NCBI RefSeq assembly: GCF_001439925.1
Contig: NZ_LMBV01000023.1
Location: 1 to 60,929, forward strand
From: Peribacillus muralis
GTDB taxonomy: Bacteria > Bacillota > Bacilli > Bacillales > DSM-1321
Direction of reading: 5' to 3'
DNA length: 60,929 nucleotides
Shown: in pieces, positions 46,436-55,612 of the stretch
How positions within the stretch are numbered: the stretch's first letter is position 1
Layout of the letters: every line of letters begins with the position of its first letter
Program-made: the position numbers and the translations under genes
The notes under the pieces: generated by a model
What the model saw: only the letters and a program-made list of their open reading frames with translations
What the model was told of the DNA's origin: nothing
Databases searched by the model: none

Positions 46436-46801
46436 ATGGCACGTATTGCTGGAGTAGATATTCCCCGTGACAAACGTATTGTTATCTCATTAACATATAT
46501 ATATGGTATTGGAAAACAAACAGCGATGAAAGTTCTTGCAGAAGCAGGCGTTTCTGAAGAAACTCGCGTTCGTGACTTAACGGAAGACGAATTGAATAAA
46601 ATTCGTGATATCATTGACAAGCTTAAAGTAGAAGGCGACCTTCGTCGTGAAATCTCCCTAAACATCAAACGTTTAATGGAAATCGGTTCTTACCGTGGTT
46701 TACGTCACCGTCGTGGTCTTCCTGTCCGCGGTCAAAATACAAAAAACAATGCTCGTACGCGTAAAGGACCTCGTCGTACTGTAGCTAACAAGAAAAAATA
46801 A
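46436..46801 (+). CDS. rpsM: 30S ribosomal protein S13
   Basis: S13 forms head-to-body bridges and touches P-site tRNA. The 121 residues begin [19 protein letters not shown] and end in a basic tail ([15 protein letters not shown]). ATG 46436 follows GAAGGAGGTGCACTCAAGC; an ATG at 46424 within that site is not used. It opens the alpha operon part of the cluster. Confidence 0.98.
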   Translation: MARIAGVDIPRDKRIVISLTYIYGIGKQTAMKVLAEAGVSEETRVRDLTEDELNKIRDIIDKLKVEGDLRREISLNIKRLMEIGSYRGLRHRRGLPVRGQNTKNNARTRKGPRRTVANKKK

Positions 46802-46808
46802 TTAGTAA

Positions 46809-47213
<405 letters not shown>

Positions 47214-47229
47214 TTTTTCTGTATAGATT

Positions 47230-47258
47230 TTGTATTCCTGTCAATAATGGGATATAAT
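47230..47258 (+). promoter_or_regulatory. Candidate internal promoter upstream of rpoA
   Basis: TTGTAT (47230-47235), 17-bp spacer, perfect TATAAT (47253-47258), 131 bases before the rpoA start. It could uncouple rpoA-rplQ from the long upstream transcript. Confidence 0.6.
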
Positions 47259-47389
47259 ACTGAGTTTGCGTTCTTACAGAGGATTAATTTTCAGTTGTTG
47301 CGCACAGCGGGAACGTATACATGGGGAATTTCGGTTAAGTGACTTCGTTTACTTTCCGGGGTTTTGACGTTTTGAAGGAGGGTTTATTG

Positions 47390-48334
47390 ATGATCGAAAT
47401 AGAAAAACCAAAAATCGAAACGGTTGAAATCAACGACGATACCAAATTCGGTAAATTCGTCGTAGAGCCACTAGAGCGCGGGTATGGTACTACATTGGGT
47501 AACTCCTTACGTCGTATCCTTTTATCCTCACTCCCAGGTGCTGCTGTCACAGCTATACAAATTGATGGAGTGCTACATGAGTTCTCAACAATTGAAGGCG
47601 TCGTGGAAGATGTTACATCTATCATTCTTAATGTGAAAAAACTAGCTCTTAAGATTTACTCTGATGAAGAGAAGACGCTGGAAATTGACGTTCAAGGTGA
47701 CGGGGTCATCACGGCTGCTGATATCACTCATGATAGTGATGTAGAAATTCTTAATCCGGATTTATATATTGCTACAATTGGTAAAAACGGTCATATGCGT
47801 ATGCGTTTATCTGCACGTCGCGGCCGCGGCTACACTCCTGCTGTTCAAAACAAGAGAGAAGATCAGCCAATTGGTGTAATTCCAATCGATGCTCTTTACA
47901 CTCCGGTTTCACGCGTATCTTTCCAAGTTGAAAATACACGTGTAGGACAGTTGTCTAACTTTGACAAGTTAACGTTCGATGTTTGGACTGATGGCAGTAC
48001 TGGTCCGCAAGAAGCGGTAGCACTTGGAGCTAAGATTTTAACAGAGCATTTGAATATTTTCGTTGGGTTAACCGATGAAGCTCAAAATGCTGAAATCATG
48101 GTGGAAAAAGAAGAAGATCAAAAAGAAAAAGTTCTTGAGATGACGATCGAAGAATTGGACCTTTCTGTTCGTTCTTACAACTGCTTAAAGCGTGCCGGAA
48201 TCAATACCGTTCAAGAGCTAGCTCATAAAACGGAAGAAGATATGATGAAAGTACGTAATCTAGGCCGCAAATCACTTGAAGAAGTGAAAGCGAAGCTAGA
48301 GGAACTAGGCTTAGGTCTTCGTAAAGACGACTGA
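47390..48334 (+). CDS. rpoA: RNA polymerase alpha subunit
   Basis: RpoA dimerises to scaffold RNA polymerase. The 314-residue protein has the N-terminal assembly domain ([21 protein letters not shown]), a linker, and the C-terminal domain that binds UP elements and activators ([17 protein letters not shown] and [12 protein letters not shown]). ATG 47390 follows GAAGGAGGGTTTATTG; the longer frame from 47339 passes through the ribosome site. Confidence 0.98.
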   Translation: MIEIEKPKIETVEINDDTKFGKFVVEPLERGYGTTLGNSLRRILLSSLPGAAVTAIQIDGVLHEFSTIEGVVEDVTSIILNVKKLALKIYSDEEKTLEIDVQGDGVITAADITHDSDVEILNPDLYIATIGKNGHMRMRLSARRGRGYTPAVQNKREDQPIGVIPIDALYTPVSRVSFQVENTRVGQLSNFDKLTFDVWTDGSTGPQEAVALGAKILTEHLNIFVGLTDEAQNAEIMVEKEEDQKEKVLEMTIEELDLSVRSYNCLKRAGINTVQELAHKTEEDMMKVRNLGRKSLEEVKAKLEELGLGLRKDD

Positions 48335-48415
48335 TAACATGGCGGAATCATCCATTATGTTGTGAGCCTTGTTTAGACACACAATATAGAACTTCAACAA
48401 AGGAGGGAATCTCTA

Positions 48416-48778
48416 ATGGGTTACAGAAAGTTAGGACGCACTAGCGCACAACGTAAAGCATTACTTCGTGATTTAGCTACGGATCTTATTATCCATGAGC
48501 GCATTGAAACTACTGAAGCACGTGCAAAGGAATTACGTTCTGTAGTAGATAAAATGATCACTCTTGGTAAACGTGGTGACTTGCATGCACGCCGTCAAGC
48601 TGCAGCATTCATCCGTAACGAAATCGCTGACGCTGAGAAAGGCACAGATGCCCTTCAAAAACTATTCAGTGACGTTGCTCCACGTTATGAAGAACGTCAA
48701 GGTGGATACACTCGTATCATGAAAGTTGGTCCACGCCGCGGTGACGGTGCACCAGTCGTGGTTATTGAATTAGTTTAA
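48416..48778 (+). CDS. rplQ: 50S ribosomal protein L17
   Basis: L17 lies at the base of the 50S near the tunnel exit. The 120 residues start [20 protein letters not shown] and end with [17 protein letters not shown] 48416 follows AAAGGAGGGAATCTCTA. It is the final gene of the S10-spc-alpha cluster and is followed by a terminator. Confidence 0.98.
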   Translation: MGYRKLGRTSAQRKALLRDLATDLIIHERIETTEARAKELRSVVDKMITLGKRGDLHARRQAAAFIRNEIADAEKGTDALQKLFSDVAPRYEERQGGYTRIMKVGPRRGDGAPVVVIELV

Positions 48779-48788
48779 TAACAACGAT

Positions 48789-48840
48789 GAAAAAGGGCGG
48801 GACAAATGAATATACTCACTTGTTCTATGCCCTTTTTCTT
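48789..48840 (+). terminator. Terminator of the S10-spc-alpha cluster
   Basis: GAAAAAGGGC (48789-48798) pairs with GCCCTTTTTC (48829-48838), with an additional inner GGACAA/TTGTTC pairing, and a T-rich tail follows. Confidence 0.88.
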
Positions 48841-48842
48841 TA

Positions 48843-49154
48843 ATTTATAATAGAAATTCTGTTTTTTAGAAATTCGCATTGAGTGTTACGATGGCTGGCG
48901 GAACCTTTTATAAAGGGAGCCTTCTCGTCTAGCTCAAGCATCCCTTCCCGCTTTTGATAAGCGATTATAAGATAACCTGTTTTTCGTAACGGGCCCGCAA
49001 TAAGCTGCTCTTAATTTACCGAAAATTCTTTCGGTGGAAGGGGTGCAGCGTTTTTTTATATTTTCAGAAGAATTGACTGCTTTTGTCAGCGCCTGTTTCA
49101 GTTGATTTTGCAGAGTTTAGTTTAGACGAGTGCAGTCGAGGATAGGAGGGCCAC
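48843..49154 (+). other. Gene-free stretch between rplQ and ecfA1
   Basis: About 310 bases without a supported gene. The segment around 48925-48995 (CTTCTCGTCTAGCTCAAGC and following) resembles the degenerate GTCTAGCTCCAGC-type intergenic repeats I associate with Bacillus genomes, but too decayed to be sure. A terminator-like structure lies at 49004-49057. I see no convincing promoter for ecfA1. Confidence 0.5.
49004..49057 (+). terminator. Terminator-like structure upstream of ecfA1
   Basis: GCTGC (49004-49008) pairs with GCAGC (49045-49049). Inside it ACCGAAA pairs with TTTCGGT. A run of seven T follows after one G. It ends no visible gene, so it may close an unannotated small RNA or act as an attenuator for ecfA1. 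Confidence 0.5.
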
Positions 49155-49994
49155 ATGAGGAAGAAGCTGGTTTCTTTAAGCAATATTATTTTTAAATATG
49201 AGGGTCAGTCTCGTAACGCCTTGGATGATGTTTCTTTTGACATTCATCAGGGGGAGTGGCTTGCGATTGTCGGACATAATGGTTCCGGCAAGTCGACTTT
49301 AGCGAAGTTACTGAATGGTCTTCAGTTTGCTAACTCTGGTACGATTACAATTAATGATCAACGTTTGACGGAAGAATCCGTTTGGGATGTACGCCGGAAA
49401 ATCGGGATGGTTTTTCAAAATCCAGATAATCAATTTGTAGGCACGACAGTTCAGGATGATGTGGCTTTTGGTTTAGAAAACGCCGGTGTTTCTCAGCAGG
49501 TTATGGTGGAGCGTGTTCATGGTGCGTTAAATAAGGTTAAAATGAATGCCTTTCTTAATCAAGAGCCGCACCATCTATCCGGCGGTCAAAAGCAAAGAGT
49601 GGCCATAGCAGGTGTAATAGCCCTGCAGCCAGATATCATCATCTTAGATGAAGCAACCTCCATGCTAGACCCAAGAGGCCGTGAAGAAGTGCTTGAAACA
49701 GTTAGGGAATTAAAACAGGAAAATGAGATTACCGTCATATCAATCACCCATGATCTTGAGGAAGCTGCCAAAGCTGATCGAATGATCGTCATGAACCAAG
49801 GTCGGCTATACCGCGAAGGAACACCTCAGGATATTTTTGAATTAGAGGAAGAGTTGATCGCCCTTGGTCTAGATATTCCCTTTTCAGTGAAGCTAACGAA
49901 GGAGTTACAAAAAAATGGGGTTCATGTGGTTGATGGGCATTTGACAGAGGAAGAGTTGGTGAAGGATTTATGCGAATTACACTCGATGATGTAG
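49155..49994 (+). CDS. ecfA1: ECF transporter ATPase, EcfA1 (CbiO type)
   Basis: One of two ATPases that energise group II ECF vitamin and metal importers shared by several S components. The 279 residues show Walker [10 protein letters not shown] (40-48), the Q-loop in [11 protein letters not shown], the signature [13 protein letters not shown] and Walker [16 protein letters not shown] 49155 follows ATAGGAGGG. It overlaps ecfA2 by 25 bases. Confidence 0.95.
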   Translation: MRKKLVSLSNIIFKYEGQSRNALDDVSFDIHQGEWLAIVGHNGSGKSTLAKLLNGLQFANSGTITINDQRLTEESVWDVRRKIGMVFQNPDNQFVGTTVQDDVAFGLENAGVSQQVMVERVHGALNKVKMNAFLNQEPHHLSGGQKQRVAIAGVIALQPDIIILDEATSMLDPRGREEVLETVRELKQENEITVISITHDLEEAAKADRMIVMNQGRLYREGTPQDIFELEEELIALGLDIPFSVKLTKELQKNGVHVVDGHLTEEELVKDLCELHSMM

Positions 49995-50836
49995 AATACC
50001 GCTATCAGGTGAATACTCCTTTTGAACATCTGGCCCTTCATGATGTCAATATTTCCATGGAGCAGGGAACCTATACCGCAATCATCGGGCATACCGGCTC
50101 CGGTAAATCGACGCTTCTGCAGCATTTGAACGCCCTTTTGAAACCGACGAAAGGCCGGGTCTTCATTGGGGACCGGACGATTGAGGCCGGAAGAAAAGAA
50201 AAGGCATTGCGGCCAATCAGACAAAAGGTTGGGATCGTTTTTCAGTTTCCGGAACATCAGCTTTTTGATGAAACGGTGGAAAAGGATATATGCTTCGGGC
50301 CGATGAATTTTGGCGTTTCCGAAAACGATGCGAAACAACTGGCAAGGAAGGCCATCGCCCAGGTTGGTTTGAGTGAGGAAATCCTTGTTAAGTCACCTTT
50401 TGACTTGTCCGGTGGTCAAATGCGCCGGGTGGCCATTGCAGGTGTACTTGCGATGGAGCCTGAGGTATTGGTACTGGATGAACCTACGGCAGGGTTAGAT
50501 CCGCGAGGACGCAAAGAAATCATGGATATGTTCTATGAACTTCATAAGCGTGAGGGCATCTCAACCATTCTCGTTACACATAGCATGGAGGATGCCGCCA
50601 AGTATGCCGATGACATCATCATCATGCACCAGGGCACGGTATTCAAAAAAGGCACTCCCCAGGAAATCTTCTCAGACCCAGAGCAATTGCTGGAGCTTGG
50701 CCTGGATGTACCGGATACCGTCCGCTTTCAGCTAAAGCTTCAGAAGGAGCTGGGAGTCCGATTTGATCATCCTTGTCTTAATATTGGAGATTTGGCGATT
50801 GAAATAGATAAAGCGATGAAACGGGGGAACCGCTGA
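49970..50836 (+). CDS. ecfA2: ECF transporter ATPase, EcfA2 (CbiO type)
   Basis: The second ATPase of the ECF module. The 288 residues have Walker [10 protein letters not shown] (40-48), [14 protein letters not shown], signature [13 protein letters not shown] and Walker [16 protein letters not shown] 49970 lies within the 3' end of ecfA1, preceded by GAAGGA. Its stop overlaps the ecfT start. The tight overlaps agree with equal stoichiometry of A1, A2 and T. Confidence 0.95.
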   Translation: MRITLDDVEYRYQVNTPFEHLALHDVNISMEQGTYTAIIGHTGSGKSTLLQHLNALLKPTKGRVFIGDRTIEAGRKEKALRPIRQKVGIVFQFPEHQLFDETVEKDICFGPMNFGVSENDAKQLARKAIAQVGLSEEILVKSPFDLSGGQMRRVAIAGVLAMEPEVLVLDEPTAGLDPRGRKEIMDMFYELHKREGISTILVTHSMEDAAKYADDIIIMHQGTVFKKGTPQEIFSDPEQLLELGLDVPDTVRFQLKLQKELGVRFDHPCLNIGDLAIEIDKAMKRGNR

Positions 50837-51633
50837 TGCTTGATAAAATGATCATCGGGCGTTATGTCCCTGCCAATTCCCTGTTGCACAGGATGGATCC
50901 ACGGGCTAAATTGCTCCTCGTCTTCCTGTTTGTTTGTGTCGTGTTTTTGGCGAATAATTTCGTTTCTTATGGCTTGCTTGCTGTATTCACCATCCTGTTG
51001 ATCAGCGTTTCAAAGATCCCGCTTCGCTATCTATATAATGGATTGAAGCCGATCTTTTTCTTGATCGTATTTACATTCCTGCTTCATATCCTGTTTACGA
51101 AAGAAGGGGAATTGCTTTTTGAGTACGGGTGGTTTGCAATCTATAAAGGCGGTTTGATTCAAGGGTTGTTCATATCGATAAGATTTACTTTACTGATCCT
51201 TGTTACGTCATTATTGACGTTAACGACAACCCCGATATCGATCACGGATGGGATGGAGGAGCTGTTGGGCCCATTGAAAAAGTGGAAAATGCCCGTTCAT
51301 GAGCTTGCATTGATGATGTCCATTGCCCTTCGCTTCATCCCAACGCTGATGGAGGAGACGGAAAAAATCATGAAGGCCCAGACGGCAAGGGGCGTCGATT
51401 TTTCTTCAGGTCCAATCAAGGAGAGGGTAAAATCGATTGTACCGCTGCTTGTTCCTTTATTTGTTAGTTCGTTCAAACGCGCTGAGGAATTGGCAACTGC
51501 CATGGAATCCAGAGGATACCGCGGCGGGGAAGGACGCACGAAATACCGTCAATTGAATTGGAAGACAAGTGATAGCCTTTTGATGGTCTCGCTAGGACTT
51601 CTTACGGTTATGTTGGTTTTATTACGTTCATAA
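50836..51633 (+). CDS. ecfT: ECF transporter transmembrane subunit EcfT
   Basis: EcfT couples the ATPases to substrate-binding S components. The 265-residue protein has five or so membrane segments and the two coupling-helix motifs TARG (in KAQTARGVDF) and ESRG (in AMESRGYRGG) that dock on the ATPases. ATG 50836 overlaps the last base of the ecfA2 stop codon. truA follows after 14 bases. Confidence 0.95.
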   Translation: MLDKMIIGRYVPANSLLHRMDPRAKLLLVFLFVCVVFLANNFVSYGLLAVFTILLISVSKIPLRYLYNGLKPIFFLIVFTFLLHILFTKEGELLFEYGWFAIYKGGLIQGLFISIRFTLLILVTSLLTLTTTPISITDGMEELLGPLKKWKMPVHELALMMSIALRFIPTLMEETEKIMKAQTARGVDFSSGPIKERVKSIVPLLVPLFVSSFKRAEELATAMESRGYRGGEGRTKYRQLNWKTSDSLLMVSLGLLTVMLVLLRS

Positions 51634-51647
51634 TAAGGAAGAGTACA

Positions 51648-52388
51648 ATGCCAAAATATAAATGCCTGCTAGCGTATGACGGCACGGAATTCGCCGGCTA
51701 TCAGGTACAGCCTGAGAAGCGCACGATACAAAGTGAATTCGAGGCCGTCTTGGCGCAAATGCACAAAGGCACAATGATAAAAGTGACAGCTTCAGGCAGG
51801 ACAGATTCAGGGGTCCATGCTAAGGGGCAGGTCATTCATTTTGATTCACCCCTTACGTTCCCTACCGAAAATTGGGTAAAGGCGTTCAGTGCCCTGCTCC
51901 CGAACGATATCGTCGTTCTTGAAGTCGATATCGTTCCTGACGATTTTCATGCGAGATTCCATACGACGGGGAAAGAGTACCGTTACATCATAGACCGCTC
52001 CAAACTGCGGGATCCGTTCCAGCGGAACTACGCCTATCATTTTCCCTATTCTTTAGATGAGATGAAAATGAGGGAAGCGATGTCCCATCTAGTCGGGACA
52101 CATGACTTCACGAGCTTTTGTTCGGCAAAGACGGAAGTGGTCGATAAAGTTCGCACCATACACGAAATCGATTTTGAAGAGCGCGAGGGGTATTTGGTTT
52201 TTCGCTTCGTTGGGGAAGGATTCTTGTATAATATGGTGCGCATCTTGGTTGGGACGCTCCTGGAAGTCGGCAGCGGTAAGATTGCCCCCCGGGACATCAT
52301 CGGGATATTGGACAAAAAAGACCGCAGCTTTGCAGGGAAAACGGCTCCGGCCCAAGGCTTGTATTTATGGAAAGTTTTTTACAAATAA
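51648..52388 (+). CDS. truA: tRNA pseudouridine(38-40) synthase
   Basis: TruA converts uridines 38-40 in the anticodon arm to pseudouridine. The 246 residues contain the catalytic Asp53 in GRTDSGVHAKGQV and the family motifs YRYIID and RFVGEGFLYNMVRILVGTLLEVG. ATG 51648 follows AAGGAAGAGTACA, 14 bases after ecfT, so it is probably co-transcribed with the ECF genes. Confidence 0.97.
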   Translation: MPKYKCLLAYDGTEFAGYQVQPEKRTIQSEFEAVLAQMHKGTMIKVTASGRTDSGVHAKGQVIHFDSPLTFPTENWVKAFSALLPNDIVVLEVDIVPDDFHARFHTTGKEYRYIIDRSKLRDPFQRNYAYHFPYSLDEMKMREAMSHLVGTHDFTSFCSAKTEVVDKVRTIHEIDFEEREGYLVFRFVGEGFLYNMVRILVGTLLEVGSGKIAPRDIIGILDKKDRSFAGKTAPAQGLYLWKVFYK

Positions 52389-52403
52389 ATTATTTGCTTT
52401 GCA

Positions 52404-52428
52404 ATGCCAGTTTTTTTACAACTGGCAT
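52404..52428 (+). terminator. Hairpin after truA, possible terminator
   Basis: A perfect 9-bp stem ATGCCAGTT/AACTGGCAT (52404-52412 with 52420-52428), with T residues in the loop. The 3' side lacks a T run, so termination would be weak or factor-assisted. Confidence 0.4.
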
Positions 52429-52529
52429 ATGTGAAAAAATCAGTTCTGTAGCGGCTTTACGCCATATTCTCCTTTTCACGGAGTTACAGCGGGTGTTTTA
52501 TAGACAACTTATCCTAGTGTAACATTCCC

Positions 52530-52558
52530 TTGACAATGAATCTGGGAGAAGTTAATAT
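52530..52558 (+). promoter_or_regulatory. Promoter of rplM-rpsI
   Basis: A perfect TTGACA (52530-52535), 17-bp spacer, TAATAT (52553-52558). The transcript would begin just ahead of the L13 leader hairpin. Confidence 0.75.
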
Positions 52559-52577
52559 AATATGGTATGTATTTTAA

Positions 52578-52610
52578 TCCCACGATAAGCCCCGGAAGTT
52601 TATTGTGATT
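52578..52610 (+). promoter_or_regulatory. L13 ribosomal protein leader
   Basis: CACGATAA (52581-52588) pairs with TTATTGTG (52600-52607) around the loop GCCCCGGAAGT. Location directly upstream of rplM-rpsI, small size and conserved-looking loop agree with the known Bacilli L13 leader, a presumed feedback site for L13. Confidence 0.75.
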
Positions 52611-52654
52611 GAAAATAAATATAAAAAATTATAAAGTTTTTTAGGAGGTTAACC

Positions 52655-53092
52655 ATGCGTACGACATTTATGGCGAAAGCTAATGAAGTAGAACGTAAAT
52701 GGTATGTGATTGACGCTGAAGGCAAAACTTTAGGTCGCCTTTCTACTGAAGTAGCATCCATCTTACGTGGTAAACATAAACCAACTTTTACACCGAACAT
52801 TGACACGGGTGATCATGTAATTTTAATCAATGTTGAAAAAATCCACTTGACTGGTAAAAAATTGACTGACAAAATTTATTACCGTCACACTATGCATCCA
52901 GGCGGTCTTAAAACTAGAACTGCTCTTGAAATGCGTACAAACTACCCTGAGAGAATGCTTGAACTTGCTATCAAAGGTATGCTTCCAAAGAATTCTCTTG
53001 GACGTCAAATCTACAAAAAATTACACGTATACGCTGGAGCTGAGCACCCACACGCTGCTCAACAACCGGAAGTATACGAATTACGCGGATAA
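52655..53092 (+). CDS. rplM: 50S ribosomal protein L13
   Basis: L13 is an early 50S assembly protein. The 145 residues begin [20 protein letters not shown], with [20 protein letters not shown] and [16 protein letters not shown] 52655 follows TTAGGAGGTTAACC; a second in-frame ATG occurs at 52670, but the ribosome site suits the first. It is paired with rpsI. Confidence 0.98.
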   Translation: MRTTFMAKANEVERKWYVIDAEGKTLGRLSTEVASILRGKHKPTFTPNIDTGDHVILINVEKIHLTGKKLTDKIYYRHTMHPGGLKTRTALEMRTNYPERMLELAIKGMLPKNSLGRQIYKKLHVYAGAEHPHAAQQPEVYELRG

Positions 53093-53112
53093 TTACTAAG
53101 GAGGTTACTATC

Positions 53113-53505
53113 TTGGCACAAGTTCAATATTATGGTACTGGTCGCCGTAAGAGCTCAGTAGCTCGTGTACGTTTAGTACCAGGCGAAGGTCGCATCGTTA
53201 TTAACGGTCGTGACATTAATGAATATATTCCTTTCGCAGCATTACGTGAAGTTGTAAACCAACCACTAGTTGCAACTGAAACTACTGGAAATTACGATAT
53301 TCTAGTAAACGTTAGCGGTGGTGGATACACTGGTCAAGCTGGAGCAATCCGTCACGGTATCGCTCGTGCATTGCTTCAAGTTGATCCAGAATACCGTCCG
53401 TCTCTTAAAACTGCTGGTTTACTAACTCGTGACCCACGTATGAAAGAACGTAAAAAATACGGTCTTAAAGGCGCACGTCGTGCACCTCAGTTCTCAAAAC
53501 GTTAA
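53113..53505 (+). CDS. rpsI: 30S ribosomal protein S9
   Basis: S9 reaches P-site tRNA with its C-terminal tail, here ending FSKR. The 130 residues include [19 protein letters not shown] and [19 protein letters not shown]. The start is TTG 53113, after AAGGAGGTTACTATC; no ATG is available. It ends the rplM unit, with a terminator downstream. Confidence 0.98.
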   Translation: MAQVQYYGTGRRKSSVARVRLVPGEGRIVINGRDINEYIPFAALREVVNQPLVATETTGNYDILVNVSGGGYTGQAGAIRHGIARALLQVDPEYRPSLKTAGLLTRDPRMKERKKYGLKGARRAPQFSKR

Positions 53506-53523
53506 TTCCATTACCGTTTTCAG

Positions 53524-53556
53524 CCCTTTCCCGGATTACCGGGGAAGGGTTTTTTA
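53524..53556 (+). terminator. Terminator after rpsI
   Basis: An 11-bp stem CCCTTTCCCGG/CCGGGGAAGGG (53524-53534 with 53539-53549, one G-T pair), loop ATTA, then seven T. Confidence 0.95.
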
Positions 53557-53705
53557 TTTGTGAATATTATCTTCATCCGTTTTTATCCTTTCTCCAGATT
53601 GATATGAGTGCATTATTAAAATTCATTACACATATATAGGATTTCATATTTATTAAATATCTTAATAGGAGTATGATAATACTAAAAAAAGAAAGAGGAC
53701 TTCAT

Positions 53706-54236
53706 ATGAATTCGACATACTCATCGGTAGAAACGACTAAAACAAGAACCTTGGTCATCAATGCACTTTTCATCTCTTTAACCCTTGTAGCTACTATGTT
53801 CATCAATATTAAACTGCCGATAATGGGTAATGGCGGCCTCATCCATCTCGGTAATGTTCCGCTTTTTATAGCGGCACTCGTTTACGGCAAAAAAACCGGG
53901 GCGATAGCAGGAGCCTTCGGAATGGCCCTCTTTGATCTTTTCTCCGGTTGGGCGGCATGGGCGCCATTCACATTCATCATCGTCGGTACAATGGGCTTTT
54001 TAGCCGGCTTCATAGCCGAAAAGGTACCCGGCAAAAGAGTGATCGTATATACACTGGCGGTTGCCGTTGCCCTCATAATTAAAATTGTCGGCTACTACTT
54101 CGTCGAAGTCATCCTCTACGGTAACTGGATTCAGCCTTTCGGCTCCATCCCTGGCAACGTTATGCAGGTCGTGCTGGCCGGTATAATCGTCGTGCCGCTT
54201 GCAGGACGCTTAAAGCAAAGAGCAGGTCAGATATAA
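53706..54236 (+). CDS. ECF transporter S component (substrate-binding membrane protein), substrate unknown
   Basis: The 176-residue protein is very hydrophobic, with about six membrane segments. It resembles the S components of ECF importers: NALFISLTLVATMFINIKLP, then GLIHLGNVPLFIAALVYGKKTGAIAGAFGMALFDL and a late VMQVVLAGIIVVPLAGRL. ATG 53706 follows AAGAGGAC; a longer frame from 53673 has no ribosome site. No riboswitch was seen upstream, so the vitamin cannot be guessed. It lies about 2 kb from ecfA1-ecfA2-ecfT, which would energise it. I do not know it at this locus in B. subtilis. Confidence 0.8.
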   Translation: MNSTYSSVETTKTRTLVINALFISLTLVATMFINIKLPIMGNGGLIHLGNVPLFIAALVYGKKTGAIAGAFGMALFDLFSGWAAWAPFTFIIVGTMGFLAGFIAEKVPGKRVIVYTLAVAVALIIKIVGYYFVEVILYGNWIQPFGSIPGNVMQVVLAGIIVVPLAGRLKQRAGQI

Positions 54237-54325
54237 GGGCAGATACACTATTGAAAAAGCAAGGAGCAAAGGACAAGCTCGAGAAGCTGCCTGAGCAGGC
54301 TTTGAGATAAAAGATCATGATAAGA

Positions 54326-54354
54326 AGCGGAGTCATCTCGACTGCGCTTTTTTT
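54326..54354 (+). terminator. Terminator after the S component gene
   Basis: AGCGGAGTC (54326-54334) pairs with GACTGCGCT (54340-54348) with one mismatch, followed by TTTTTTT. Confidence 0.75.
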
Positions 54355-54404
54355 CTGTAGGTAATTCTTATTGTTCACGGGTTTGGGGGATTTGAACTTC
54401 GACC

Positions 54405-54535
54405 GTTCATTGCACTGCAGGCGCTTAGCTTATCCAGAAGGCAGTCCGTGAGTCTCCTCAGGCTTTCAGCCTGCGGGGCCTCACGTAGACGCGCATATCT
54501 AAGCAGGAGTCTCGCGCCCTCCGTTTCATTCCACT
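54405..54535 (+). repeat. Degenerate interspersed repeat, copy 1
   Basis: It contains GCAGTCCGTGAG (54441-54452), the small hairpin CAGGC-TTTCA-GCCTG and GCAGGAGTCTCGCGCCCTCC. The same blocks, at similar spacing, recur at 55051-55171. The GCAGGAGTCTCGC core is one I associate with intergenic repeats of Bacillus genomes. Confidence 0.6.
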
Positions 54536-54694
54536 TTGCGTGAGGAAGAACCATATGCCTACATCTACAGTTATAGGAATTGTAATTTATCCGTTCCACT
54601 CCGGTTTGCATAAATATGAAGATGGAATCGCGATTGCCTGCATGTAGCTGGCGAGAAACGGTGCGAAAAGCGCGATTTTTATGAGAGCTTCCTC

Positions 54695-54816
54695 AAATTC
54701 GAGGCAAAGTGTAAACTCGCGAGTAAATGCACGAAATTCGCGAATAAAGTCGATGAATTCGCGAATAAAAGTGCCAAACTCACGAGTAAAGTGTTTAAAT
54801 TCGCGAGTAACGCTCC
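54695..54816 (+). repeat. 21-bp tandem repeat array with palindromic cores
   Basis: Octamer cores CTCGCGAG, TTCGCGAA, TTCGCGAA, CTCACGAG and TTCGCGAG start at 54716, 54737, 54758, 54779 and 54800, exactly 21 bp apart. A degenerate sixth unit precedes them. Two cores are perfect TTCGCGAA palindromes and one is CTCGCGAG. The array translates as a 7-residue repeat in open frames on both strands, but no ribosome site supports translation. Confidence 0.85.
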
Positions 54817-55050
54817 AAAATGGTGAAAGGAAGCAGGAATTATGCAGAGACACCTGGCTGAAATAGAGAGTAAAGTAAGATATTGAGGAGAAACTGCCAA
54901 AATTGCCTGTGAAATGCGCAAAATTTTAAAGAACCCGCCTCAAATTTGCTGTAAAGCCCAAATGTACCTTAGCCCGTTGCATTCCACTCGGTTTTAACAT
55001 TTAGAAAGAACTTATTTGTCCGCATTTTTGTGGTGGTGGATTTAGCCTGT

Positions 55051-55171
55051 TGTTTTCCACTTCAGGCACTTCCTTCTTCAGTGGCGGTCCGTGAGCTTGC
55101 CCGGCGTTAATGTCTGGAACCTCTGTTGGAATTGTATTCCCGCAAGAGTCTCGACCTTGCCGTTCTATTTT
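55051..55171 (+). repeat. Degenerate interspersed repeat, copy 2
   Basis: GCGGTCCGTGAG (55084-55095) and GCAAGAGTCTCGACCTTGCC (from 55142) match the corresponding blocks of copy 1, with about the same distance between them (59 against 63 bases). Same orientation as copy 1, strongly diverged in the middle. Confidence 0.55.
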
Positions 55172-55612
55172 AGAATTTACTCCTTTTTCCTACAGTTTTG
55201 GCTTATCACTTTGTTAGATACAGTAAAGAAGTCACATTCCTGGTGTTGCTGATTAGTATGCTACTCGAGGAGGCTCTTGTCGCCACGGGTCGCTGCCTGC
55301 CTGGTGGTGATACTCTGTCTGTGAAGATGAAATGACCAAGGTCACTAGCTCCCCAAACAAAACATAGGACGGGCGGGGACAATATATGGTCGAATGCATA
55401 CGCTAAAAATGAACTTTATCACTTATACATAAAAGCTAGCCACCGAGCTAGTGATATCGGATTTTTCATGATCGCTAAATTAGCCGTCTTCAAAATTTAT
55501 GCGGATTAATTTTTGCCAATCGAATCAGTGAATGGTTCTTTGTGGAACGCAAAAACTAAATTATGTCTTGGGAAATAATTTGGGAAATGGGGGTTGGCCC
55601 CGGAGGTGAAAT

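Larger units (their letters stand above)
54355..55612 (+). other. Gene-free, repeat-rich region between the S component gene and ybaK
   Basis: About 1.25 kb with no supportable gene. Short frames here lack ribosome sites and mostly translate repeats. It holds two diverged copies of an interspersed element (near 54405-54535 and 55051-55171), one 21-bp tandem array (54695-54816) and otherwise unremarkable sequence. In B. subtilis another gene occupies this interval, so this may be an old deletion site filled with repeats. Confidence 0.7.

Noticed and set aside
54375..54611. 78-codon minus-strand frame
   Set aside because: Runs across the degenerate interspersed repeat; no ribosome site or domain.
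54695..54816. Possible CRISPR array
   Set aside because: Period is only 21 bp with no unique spacers of CRISPR length, and no cas genes are near.
54587..54853. 88-codon minus-strand frame with REF-type heptad repeats
   Set aside because: The repeats come from the 21-bp DNA array, and the plus strand is open over the same span. No ribosome site.
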